Shown here one piece after another: positions 1-9,840 of a DNA stretch of 25,684 bases. The stretch's first letter is position 1. The number at the start of each line of letters is the position of its first letter. The stretch is from Plantago elongata (Eukaryota > Streptophyta > Magnoliopsida > Lamiales > Plantaginaceae): positions 1 to 25,684 of the forward strand of contig JAYMSP010002190.1 in NCBI GenBank assembly GCA_036897095.1, given 5' to 3'. The notes beneath the pieces were generated by a model, which saw only the letters and a list, made by a program, of their open reading frames with translations, ran no database searches and had not been told where the DNA came from. A program made the translations under genes and the position numbers.

Positions 1-313
1 ATAAAAACATTATTTCATATACAAATGATCAAACAACTTATTACATAATTATACTAATCATATAATTCTAACCACCTTAAATATCAATAATTAACCAATA
101 TAATATAATATTCATACATATTTTATCAAATCCCAATACCAATCACATCATACTTACACCAATCATTTATCACTTACACAACCTATATAACAATCCTATA
201 ATATCCTATTTACTTATAATTTTATACTAAATACAATTTTAACAATCCTATTAAAATTTAAATTACTATTTAAATATTTAAATCGGTGCATTTAAATTGC
301 ATGTGAGTCAGCT
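1..313 (-). repeat. AT-rich dispersed repeat, truncated by window edge
   Basis: Read on the minus strand, this stretch aligns along most of its length with 14309-14640 on the plus strand. Shared blocks include ATCAATAATTAACCAAT and CCAATCACATCATA. It is therefore one copy of a dispersed non-coding family of at least 330 bp, and it runs off the left edge. The better preserved copy begins GGCTGTTTGGTATAG, which resembles the ends of plant MITEs. No open frame is present. A non-autonomous DNA transposon is the likeliest identity; the family is not known to me. Confidence 0.6.
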
Positions 314-2254
314 ACTAGGAGTTACTTCTGTAAGAAAACTAGCCACCTCAAGAAATACTGCTTTCCATACAAAAGGTCTCTAAAGGGGAAGGAACCAACT
401 CAAGTAAATCAAGCCATTTTTTATCCTTCCAACACTGTGGAACATCATGTTACAGAGGTACTTTTCTGAACAATCTAATTCAAAGGAGTGGGTATTATAA
501 TATTGATGTTATTTTCACATACACCCGATATTGAATGGTTTAGTACTTTTGAGCCTAAGAGACCTGGGTCTGTACTATCACGTACGTGATTGCCATACAA
601 CTCCAAGTGACAAATCATATTTTTGCTTTATTAACAGTGAAATTATCATTTCTTTTTGAGATAAATATAATTCCACACGGAGGGAGGGAGGGAGAGCGCG
701 CACGCTTATATAAGCAAACTGGTAAACGAAAATGGAGTTCATGCATGAATTTGTAATTCTTGTCAGTAGGAGGATGAATATATAATTGGACAAAATTTAA
801 ACGGAGCCAAAGGAGATTAGTCCTTTTTTATTGAGTTTAATGTGATTTGTGTGTAGGTGTATTTGAAATGATAGAAAAATTCACCATAATTTATAAATAT
901 TTGACCTGTGAAAAAATGAAGAGTCTTACATACCCATATAATTAAAAAGCACCATTTTAAACCAACATTGAACCCAATCAATGGTTAAAAAATATATGTA
1001 TTTGGAGAAAAACTGCAAGCTTGTTATAAAACCAACCACAACTCCCATCAACAATTACAAGCATATGGATAAAAAACAAAAATTAGTAACTATCTTTTAT
1101 AACTAAAATAACAGTCACAAAAACGTATGAAGATACTATCACAAAAAAAATTATGAAAAAGAAAATCATAAAGATGAAATATTAATAAATAAGGTCAAAA
1201 TATGAGAAATAAATCATCCAAAGAACATAGAAATCAATCCAAGTGAAATATGAATCAACAAGATAACCAAATAAATCACCAATATTGCATAAATATATAA
1301 GATAAATGACCTAGTAACATATGCTTGTTCACTGTTATGAACTTTGTGAGGATGCTTATTAGAATGTTTACTCTTCTTTGCTTTTTCAGCTCCTTGCAAT
1401 AAAAAACAAAACATTTCAGAGTATATAATGTATAACTTAACCACAAGATGACATATGAAGTCCCATATATATGCGATATTTGAACTTCCAAATAAAAAAT
1501 GGAAGTAATTTAATTTAAATAACAGATAACCAATGAAAAGCCAAGATGTAATAATTTTACCATAAAATAACAAATGAAAAAGTCATACTCTCCACCTCAC
1601 AAAAATATGTATCCACTCCTTTATGGTTTATTCTTCCATACAACATGTTGTACCTCGTCATGATGCTTTAATTAAAGATTGTATCTCGATTGTAGGGACA
1701 AGATGACTTAAATGTTATTCAATACAACACATTAAAATATTATGAGGTAGGACAACATGTCATATATATAAAAAAATCCTCATTTATGGGATGTCCCACT
1801 AATTTGTGCCATTTTCTAAAGTAGCAAAAACCTACGATAAGTCTCACTAATCCCACCATCTTATATTCTTTTTTCAAAATCATTTCTCTATCTTAAGTTT
1901 CATATTTTTCTTCAATCCTTATCATTTTTCTCTAAATCAGCAAACAATAAACTATTAACCACTTAAAAAACAACGCTGAAAACACTTATATCTTATTCTA
2001 ATGGTATGAAGGGAAGATCATTTTACTCCAGTCTAATATTTATCTCAGTTATCAGAACAATGAAGCTGCAAAGATTCATATATATAACCCTGTACAAAAT
2101 GGAACTTCCAAATGCAAGATAAAGATACCAACTAAAGCATGAATTATAGTAAAAATGAAAAAAGCCCATGCTTCTTAAAACACTGCATAAAACAAAACAA
2201 CATATGTCAAAAAGAAAAACATGGCGAAAAATAAAAAACGAACAATACACTTAC
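314..2254. other. AT-rich intergenic DNA without a convincing gene
   Basis: This region is strongly AT-rich. A G-run tract lies at about 679-693 (GG and three GGG runs separated by single A). Minus-strand open frames at 578-793, 1214-1573 and 2023-2250 have low-complexity, hydrophobic translations typical of AT-rich DNA. One segment at about 1320-1400 on the minus strand reads as a lysine-rich exon-like stretch (GAEKAKKSKHSNKHPHKVHN) after a plausible acceptor. It could be a downstream exon of the broken transposon gene at 2255-3558, but I cannot show this. Confidence 0.4.
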
Positions 2255-3558
2255 AGATAGTTCCAACTTCTCAATTTCTGAATTTGTCAAAAAACCACTC
2301 GGTATAGGAAATGATAAGATATCTTTAGGCACATCATCTATACATCCCTACCGACATTACCCCAACTTTGTTCGGGCATTCCTTCATAAGTCTCCTGCCC
2401 AATTATGTCTTCGTCACCACTAATAGGATAACCATTTTCCAACATTGACAATCTTCCAAAACCACCAACCCTCTTCTCATTGATAACTCTAATTTTTAAT
2501 TTATCAGTAGTCCAATACTTTACCAGCGGCCTCTCTATAAATTCATATGTGCCAAACATTGGGAACCTATGTAGATAGCAAATGACAAGAACCAACAAGC
2601 AACCATTGCAAGATTTCGAACAATGTCCTTCTTTGTAGCTTTTGAGTGATATTTTAAGCTTATCAAAAACATAACCTGACCAATCATATGTTCTTAAAGA
2701 TGAAACTTCTTCAACATAAGGCAACAAAGAACAATCTATTGTCCTGCCAGCTGTTGGTGCAAGAAGAGTCCCTACACAATACATCACAAACAACTTTGCA
2801 AAATCATCACCTTCGGAAGCTTTCATTTTCTCTTCCGAGTATTTAGCTGGGATCCCATCAGAATTTTTCCCATATCTTTCTTCCCATAGCTTTACAAGAT
2901 AAACCGTCTTTTTTATAACCTTACTAACAAGAAGTGGTTTACTTGGATTTCTTGGCAACATTAACACATCTTGTACGTCTTTCACCGATAATTGATAGCT
3001 AAATTTACCTATTTTTTGAACCATAAGGGAAACATCAATATTCTCTACAAGAAAAGCGGTTAGCCCTAATGGCAAATGATTTAACTTAATGTCAAGAATG
3101 CCACCAAACCCTATTGACCGAACTATATTTCTTTCTCATCACTCAAGCATTTTACTACCTCGTAGATCCTTCGAGGAACGCAATTTGTTTGAAATGTCTT
3201 CTCAACCCTGCATGAACAAAACATTTACAACACAATAAAACCTAAAAGAAAAGGAAAAAGAAACAAACATAAAACTAGTTATAATAATAAAAAGAATTCA
3301 AAACTTTTTTTTTTTTAAAACGGCTAAAGGGTGCCCCACATATTCTTGACCAATTGAACTGCACTTGTAAAAAAAAATAAAAAAATTTTATACTCACCCA
3401 TCAACAAAAACAATTTGTTGTTTCTTCAAATTCCTTTTCCTCTTTAACCGCGAATTTTCTTCAATTCGTCCATTCAAATTATCTTCGATTCCTTGTTCAA
3501 CCACCGATCTTTCTTTTTGTTCACGAATGTACTTACGGATCTCATCCTTTGTTCTCAT
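2255..3558 (-). pseudogene. Broken plant mobile-domain (Ulp1-associated) transposon gene
   Basis: On the minus strand, exon 1 runs from the ATG at 3558 to 3398 (53 codons, basic and coiled-coil-like, MRTKDEIRKYIREQ...), then GTGAGT. Exon 2 starts at 3207 after TTCATGCAG and encodes VEKTFQTNCVPRRIYEVVKCLSDEKE. The frame must then shift near 3120 to continue as VRSIGFGGILDIKLNHLPLG and the long frame down to 2338. A second shift near 2335 is needed to continue as DDVPKDILSFPIPSG to a possible GTAAGT donor beside 2255. The patterns IGFGG, the LPLGL..FLVENID stretch and the SVKDVQDVLMLPRNP stretch are typical of the N-terminal region of plant mobile-domain proteins, often fused to Ulp1-like proteases in Mutator-type elements. 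No protease triad is visible here. The shifts indicate a decayed copy. Family assignment is from memory of the motif style, not a search. Confidence 0.55.
3316..3373 (-). repeat. Short SINE-like remnant in the transposon-gene intron
   Basis: On the minus strand this reads from GTGCAGTTCAATTGGTCAAG, which resembles a tRNA-type A box, to TTTAGCCGTTTT followed by an A tract. The same tail (CCATTTAGCCGTTTTT plus As) occurs on the minus strand at about 24372-24395. A related head and tail occur on the plus strand at about 11236-11290. It sits in the intron right after the donor of the broken mobile-domain gene. A tRNA-derived SINE or fragment is plausible; too little is left to be sure. Confidence 0.3.
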
Positions 3559-3860
3559 CTTCAAACCACACTAAAACCCCAAAAAATAATTCAAATGGGC
3601 AATCAGTCCTTTCCTTAAAATTTATAGGGGAAATTTGATACCGGTAAGCGACCCCCTCGATCCCACTCAGATCCACCACTGGTCGCCTTCCGAATTGTCC
3701 AAAACAAGCCGGTCAAGGAGCATCTCCCGATAAGAACTTCTATAAATTTACCAATTCATACGACCGAATACTGTTCTCAGTTGTAAGAATATTGTAACTG
3801 TTTAGCTGGATTTCGATCCTAATACAGATACTTCTCTGAGCTACATTTCCTTAAACCTGA

Positions 3861-3895
3861 TTGAGATGGGCCGATATTGGGCCAGCCCATCTCAA
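3861..3895 (+). promoter_or_regulatory. Site II (TGGGCC) cluster within a perfect inverted repeat
   Basis: TTGAGATGGGC (3861-3871) is repeated exactly in inverted form as GCCCATCTCAA (3885-3895), with a 13-base spacer holding a further TGGGCC. This gives three site II motifs (TGGGCY) in 35 bp about 330 bp ahead of the ATG5 start codon. Site II elements are TCP-factor targets typical of promoters of constitutively expressed plant genes. No clear TATA box is seen here. A promoter role for ATG5 is inference from position and motif. Confidence 0.5.
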
Positions 3896-3984
3896 CCGGT
3901 CGTCATGCGATCCAACACAAACGTGCTAAGTTCGCTATGCAAATTCGACAAGTCTACACGAAATTGTCACAAATTGTGAAAAGA

Positions 3985-4220
3985 TAGTTTCAATTTCAAC
4001 TCGCCGGAACCTATACGGCGGAGCTACCGACGAGTCGCCGTGAAATTGCAAACAACCACTCGTCATCATATTATCATTCACAATTGATCCAGACAAACTG
4101 ATAGATTTCAATTTCAACTCGCCGGAACCTATACGGCGGAGCTACCGACGAGTCGCCGTGAAACTGCAAACCACCACTCGTCATCATATTATCATTCACA
4201 ATTGATTTAGACAAACTGAT
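3985..4220 (+). repeat. 118-bp tandem duplication in the ATG5 leader
   Basis: Two nearly identical units lie head to tail with a period of 118 bp (CAATTTCAAC at 3991 and again at 4109), differing at only a few positions. Each unit carries a GC-rich core with CGCCGGAACCTATACGGCGG, able to form a short stem. The second unit ends a few bases before the ATG5 start codon at 4226, so both units probably lie in the 5' leader or core promoter. The units contain no ATG. Minus-strand open frames over this region repeat one peptide only because of the duplication. Confidence 0.8.
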
Positions 4221-4225
4221 CAGTA

Positions 4226-7200
4226 ATGGACAACAAAAAAGCTGGAACAGAAGCACAGCAATACGTTTGGGAAGGAGCTATACCGCTTCAAATTCATCTC
4301 CACGATTCAGAAGTTACAACTGTTCCGTCACCTACTCCTGCTCTGGTATCCAATTCATTCTCCTGCTACGATTTTTTTCCTGTTACTTCTAATGCACGTA
4401 ACGTGTTCTATAAATTGCCTCTTCGATTTTGCTCTCTGTGTTTACGAGATTGTTGTTTTAGTATTCTCAAGCAGTTGAGTTATCGAACTTATTCAGATAC
4501 TTTGGTGAATGTGTTGTGAACTTGTGATTGCTGCTGAATTGTTATCTTACTTGGTCATTTTTCGATTTTTTAGGTTTGATTTTGTTTTCTGTTATAGATC
4601 TTAGCACCGCGGTTGGGATACTTGCCTCTGTTAGTGCCGCAGATCAAGCCGTATTTCGGCAGTTCTCTGCCTCCCGGAGTTGACACTGTCTGGTTTGAAT
4701 ACAAAGGATTGCCACTCAAATGGTACATATTGTGCTTCTTAATTGGAAAACTGACTTGAAGTATACTTGAGATTATTTGCACTTGTCATGCTGCTCTTTT
4801 GGTTATAATATACTATGTAGCTTTTTTGGTGATGTTTTAGCTGCCATAAGAATTTGATTGTTCATGCTTGTATTAGTTTGCATATGCATGGTTTGACTGT
4901 CTGGTTTGCTGTTGCACTGTCTTATTTGCACAGCTAGTAAATGATTAATATGTAGAAATCTCACTTTTATGTAACTTATGTATCGTGAGTGAGAGTCCCG
5001 ATTTGACTAATTCCTTGTCAATGAAGTCTTATAGGTTAATGAACTGAGTATATGAGATGTCCCTCTCTAATAAATTGAACAAGATCTAGTTACTGCAGAC
5101 ACAGAATGTTGGCTTCCTTAATTCTACATTTTTAGCTCTATTTTTTTGGCTCATTTATTTTCTATATAATACTGGCTTCCGCAGTTTTCTGATGTTAACT
5201 ACCTGCATATTCATATTTGAGGAAGTTTAGAGCTTGCATGTGATAAATAATACCTTTTTTTGTGGGCCTCTGTCCTTCTACCTGTTGGCCAGTTGATCCA
5301 CCTTCACAGATCAAAGCATGTGTAACTTTTATTCATTTAGTTCTCAACCATGCCAGGTACATACCTACAGGGGTTCTTTTTGATCTTCTATGTGCGGAAC
5401 CAGAGAGGCCGTGGAATTTAACGGTAAGAGTGAGTTATAGTACACATGAAATCTGTAGGGAACATAAGCATACTAATTATAGTACATTTGTCAGGTTACA
5501 GTCTTGTGTTGGACTTGGAGTGAGTTAGAAATCAACTTGTTCTTATTGGGTTTTTTTTGGGGGGGTGGGGGGTGTTTGAGTGCTGGATTTCTTGTGCACA
5601 TAATACTGGGACATATGAAGTATACGATAAGGATACAAAAATGCACCACAAATCTTGAGAAGCATGCCCGTTCTGCGCTCCTTATTTCCTTGTTCGCAGG
5701 TACATTTCAGAGGATATCCTGGAAATATATTAACCCCCTGTGAAGGTGAAGAAACTGTAAAGTGGAGCTTTATCAACTCACTTAAAGAGGTTTTTTTTTT
5801 CTTATTTTGTTTCTTTATTTATTTTTGTAAAATTTGTTCCAGTCTGTTTCCTCTTATACTTGGTTAGTTACTTAGTTGCTCTTCAAGTTCTCGCAATCAT
5901 CCATTTAACATGCATAAGATATAGAAAATCTCCATTACTGGGAAAACTGGGATACTCGCACCCCAAACCATTAGAGGCCTCCATAACACCATTTACTATC
6001 TTCTGTGATAAGTATACTGCGTTTTATTTTCTGGTTTATACATAGTCATTCCCATATGGCCATTTTTCCTCCTCCCTTCATCAGAAGCCTGTTTGTAGAA
6101 TCCTATATTTTCTGGTGGAGTTGTTACTTGTTGATAGTAAGGTTTGCCATATAAAGTGTAGTTGTTATTCTGCCCAATCTAACAGGTTTATATGTTTTGC
6201 AGGCTGCTTATATAATTAATGGGAACTCCAAGAATATAATGAATATGTCTCAGACTGATCAAATAGATCTTTGGCGCTCTGTCTTAAACAGTACGGAGCT
6301 TTCTCTTCAATGATGTGTATAATAGGAGATTTCATTCAATGTGCCTCTTGGTATTTATTCCCTATATTGTCCTTTAGAAAAGCATAGCCTTCAGAATGAC
6401 AGTTTTAGTAAATTAAATAATACTGAATGCACAATCTTTTTCCATTGAAAACTAAAGTGTTCCCATACTTCTAATGGCACTTATAAAAAAAATCCGCTAC
6501 CTTTTTTATCCTCTCAAGGAAACTCTTAGAAGCATTTAGCTTTCTCTCTGTACTCTGCATCTTGTACGTGCTCCTGCTCTAGACAAGTTCCAATATTTTT
6601 TTTTACTTCTACACATCCTCTATTCCTTATAAATAGATCTCTACTAAATAGTTCACTGACAGGATAAGGGAAAGATTGGAAAATTAATATAGATCCCATT
6701 GTAGTGCTTCTAGTTACACATCTTGTAGCATTTACTTGATATTAGATCTGGATCAGTGCGAATTCTCTTGCATGCCCTTGCTATAGTAAGATATCTGCAA
6801 TAGATTGAGTTTTGACCTTCCTGGAATTGTTTGCTCTTGTCTGTTAAAGTTTGAAATTCTCTCAAATGATCAACTTACAAAAATGCCGTGCAACAGGTCA
6901 GTCAGAAATTTACCTTCGCATATCTTCTAAGCTTAAGCTTGACATTGTTGGTGATGACTTTTCTCTTGGCCTGAACTCGTCTGCTTCAAAGTCTCGCCAA
7001 ACTGCTAATGATTCAGAGCTCGTGGCGCCTGTGAGGACTGGTAAGGGATTAAGAAGTTATGAACTTATGATAATGGCTTTCAGAGAACATTCGCAAGTGT
7101 GTTAGTTTTCCTTTGTGGTCCTCTCAAAATTTAAATGTAATTAATCTAATTTGTGTTCATCTTTTGAAATAAAAGAAGTCTCCGCATTGGAATGGTGAGT

Positions 7201-9251
7201 CGTGTTAGTGTTATCAGTTTTTTTATGTATTTTACACAAGGAGTGATACAGCAAGTAGAAAATTTGAGTTGCATGAAGTAAGCGTGACCCTTAACCACAT
7301 CTGAATCGCTTGGATATAAGTGGGAAGGCGGTTGCACCATGTTGATCAGCAACTCTTTATTCTGATCCAACTCATTACATTAACACAGGACCTTCTTAGT
7401 TCTTACTTGCACAGCTCGGTAGCTCTTTCTTTATCCTTTCAAGAAATTTAGATGCCTGTAAGTGAATGCAAGGATACCATATCTGAGAAAGTAACATCTG
7501 CAGTCCTTCAATTTAATTCAAAATGCTTTGTTAGTGTTCAGAAATCCGACATTGTCGATGCTATAAAGAAAAAAGAAATCCGACAGTGTCTAACCCTTTT
7601 GATTCAATGCGTGAGAGTCTGAAATTTTCCCTTGAAGCTAGACCCAAAATTGTAGTATGAAACATGTAAATGATCCAATAATTATAAAGTCCTCAGATAA
7701 GTTTCACTACCAAGTAAAGGTATTTCCATGTAAAGTTGCCGAAAGATAAGATCTAGTTTCTTCCCATAATCGAGTCTCATTTTAAGTGCTCATTGTGGTT
7801 TAGTATTTGGATAGAAAAGGCACTGTGCTATTCATTAAACCAGTTTGGACTTCAAATACATCATGTGAAACAGAACTAGAATAGGTATCTTCATACTCTT
7901 TAGACTTTCTGTAAGAAACCTATAGAGAAGGTTATGATGTTCTTTACTCTTTCTCCACCCCTACTTTTTTTCTGTTCCTTCCTCATTTGATCAGGCAAAA
8001 AGAATCTTACTGAATTGAGTTCAACCATTGTCTAAAATTACAAAAAAGATGTTGGAGTTGTAGTTTTGGAAGTAGATATTACAGTTTCTTGCCTCTGGCT
8101 TGGCTGGTATTTGTTGTTTCCATTGTTGCGGACTTATTTATAATCCATATGTATTTCTACAATTATAAGAAAGTGTGTGGTAGATGTAAATTGAGAAGTA
8201 TATAGTACAGATGCTTGCCTCGGGATTGGTTGAAAATTGTTCTCACATTTCGCAGACTTGTTTTGTATTGCAAGCTGTATATTTGAAGTTGTTTGGTCCA
8301 TCAGGTAGAGTTCCTGTTCGCTTATATGTGCGGAACATCGATGAAGATTTTGATGATTTGGATGATGCCCCCAGTGTTGATAGCTGGGAGACAATATCTT
8401 ACATAAATCGTCCTGTTGAGATTCAAAGTGAAGGTAACTTTGAGTCAATAGTGTTATTTCCAATGAATGTTTGGGTTGGGTAGAAAGGTTTTCTGTCTAC
8501 CCTCCAGGTCTTCTGTAAGTTTGTATATTAGCCCATAACAAAGACTCCATATTTGTCTTGTATTTGCACTTAATTTAGTGCCTATAGGTCCCTGTAAGCT
8601 TTGGACAATAAAGATCTAATAAACTTGCCTGAAATTCAGTTTTTTTGGCATAATTATAGTGTTTATGTAGACAATGGGTCTCGGCAGTCTGAAGACTAAG
8701 ATGACATAGTAATTTTTTTGTCTGGGAAGGCAAACTGTATTTCATTTATTTCTGTTGGTTATTATATTATTCTGGTCACTTGAACTTCTATGGTCTTCAA
8801 GATTATTTGAAATCTGTTTAATTTTTGTTTTGGCATTACCAAAGCCATAAGACTATGTTTGAGCAGGTATCTATCGGGCCTGCATTTATCTGATGCTATT
8901 ATCTGTCATAATGTTGCAGGAAAAATATATACATTGCTTGATGCAGTAAAAGAATTAATGCCTGAGTTATTCAATGGAGAGCCTAACATCGAGGATACTT
9001 CACATGCAGCAGAAGAGGGGAGTGAAGAAAAATCAGAAGACAGTAAGAGCTCAAAAGGCCAAGAGGAAGCATTGAGTGCAAATGCAGTGTTAGTATCAGA
9101 AAAGGCCGAGATCAAGCTGATTCGCATACAGGGGATTGAGCCTGAACTGGAAATTCCGTTCAGCTGGGTGGTTAACAATTTGATAAACCCGGAACACTTT
9201 CTTCATATTTGTGTCTATCTTAAAGTTGCAGAACCGATTGTGATGGTATAG
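4226..9251 (+). CDS. ATG5: Autophagy protein 5 (ATG5), eight exons
   Basis: Exons: 4226-4345, 4598-4722, 5357-5423, 5700-5789, 6203-6290, 6897-7040, 8305-8433 and 8920-9251, all with GT-AG introns and consistent phase. They total 1095 nt, encoding 364 aa. ATG5 is the acceptor of the ubiquitin-like protein ATG12. With ATG16 the conjugate directs ATG8 lipidation on the forming autophagosome in the cytosol. Visible hallmarks are YVWEGAIPLQIHLHDSEV at about residues 13-30, the Trp-Tyr junction then IPTGVLFDLLCAEPERPWNL (UblA), and AAYIINGNSKNIMNMSQ, where K144 matches the ATG12-accepting lysine (K128 in Arabidopsis as I recall). Further on are RVPVRLYVR and, in the C-terminal UblB, IKLIRIQGIE and EIPFSWVVNN. 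The protein is slightly longer than the roughly 337 residues of Arabidopsis because of an acidic insert at about 276-312. The start fits the conserved N-terminus. Exon borders come from homology and splice signals; no transcript was available. Confidence 0.96.
5548..5572 (+). other. G-run tract in ATG5 intron 3
   Basis: GGG, eight Ts, seven Gs, one T and six Gs follow each other on the coding strand inside intron 3. The tract could form a G-quadruplex or may simply be a slippage-prone homopolymer region. It has no coding content. Confidence 0.4.
8052..8270 (+). repeat. Diverged direct duplication in ATG5 intron 6
   Basis: About 85-90 bp at 8052-8142 aligns with about 8180-8268. Shared landmarks are GAAGTA, CTTGCCTC, the TTGGYTG stretch and the GCGGACTT / GCAGACTT ends. 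The second unit ends close to the intron 6 acceptor (8304). It is non-coding and looks like an old local duplication. Similarity was judged by eye. Confidence 0.4.
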
Positions 9252-9528
9252 AAATGTTACTTTGGTTATTTGGTCTCATATGTTTGGTGTTGTATAGAAA
9301 TGTACAGAATTGATTGAACTTAATATCATTCAGAATGCTCAAATGTAAATAGGTAGGTATTTTTTTTATTTAGTTCCTTCATCCAACACAGGCGGGCAAG
9401 GAGGTCTTCTACTGTAAATTAGCATGAGCATGTCTACTAAGGATAGTCAACTGTAGTCCGAGGCTAGACGTATACCCATATGAAGGGTATGTTGGAATGC
9501 TGGGCTCATAAAGCTCCTTCATTCTAGA

Positions 9529-9840
9529 GATCAAGAAAGTTGAGAAGATCGAATAGAGTTTTCCCGCCTAGAGAGTTTATGCCATACCCCACTCCCTGAC
9601 GCGTAATGGAGACTGATAAAGTACATAGAAGAGAAGAAGACCGTCCCTCCCCCCTCCCCACTCGGCGTCGGGCTCGTTGTAGATATCAAGAAAATAGAAA
9701 GAAGAGCAAATAAAGTTTACCCAGACAAAGAGTATCATATCCCCCCTCCCCCAACCCATTATGGATCAAGAACGTACAGAGAAGATCAAACAGAGTTTCT
9801 CCGCTCAGAGAGTATCTGCATACCCCCCTCGTCGCAAAAA
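9529..9840 (+). repeat. Diverged tandem array, about 78-bp unit, four copies
   Basis: Units start near 9529, 9607, 9685 and 9764. Each reads approximately ATCAAGAA.., GAGAAGATCAAATAGAGTTT, an AGAGAGTAT-like stretch, then a C-rich block (CCCCCCTCCC). The C-rich block gives the region unusual strand asymmetry. A further partial unit may lie near 9990-10030. The array begins about 280 bp after the ATG5 stop codon. No open frame persists across units. Confidence 0.6.

Noticed and set aside
1214..1573. 119-codon minus-strand frame with hydrophobic translation
   Set aside because: The Phe/Ile/Tyr-rich composition is what random AT-rich DNA gives. Only a short lysine-rich part looks exon-like, which is too little to call.
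3935..4256. Two similar 60-codon minus-strand frames as a paired gene family
   Set aside because: The similarity is a direct result of the 118-bp tandem duplication in the ATG5 leader; no independent evidence of coding.
8134..8463. 109-codon minus-strand frame over ATG5 exon 7
   Set aside because: It overlaps exon 7 and its intron on the opposite strand. The sense exon is strongly supported by homology and phase.
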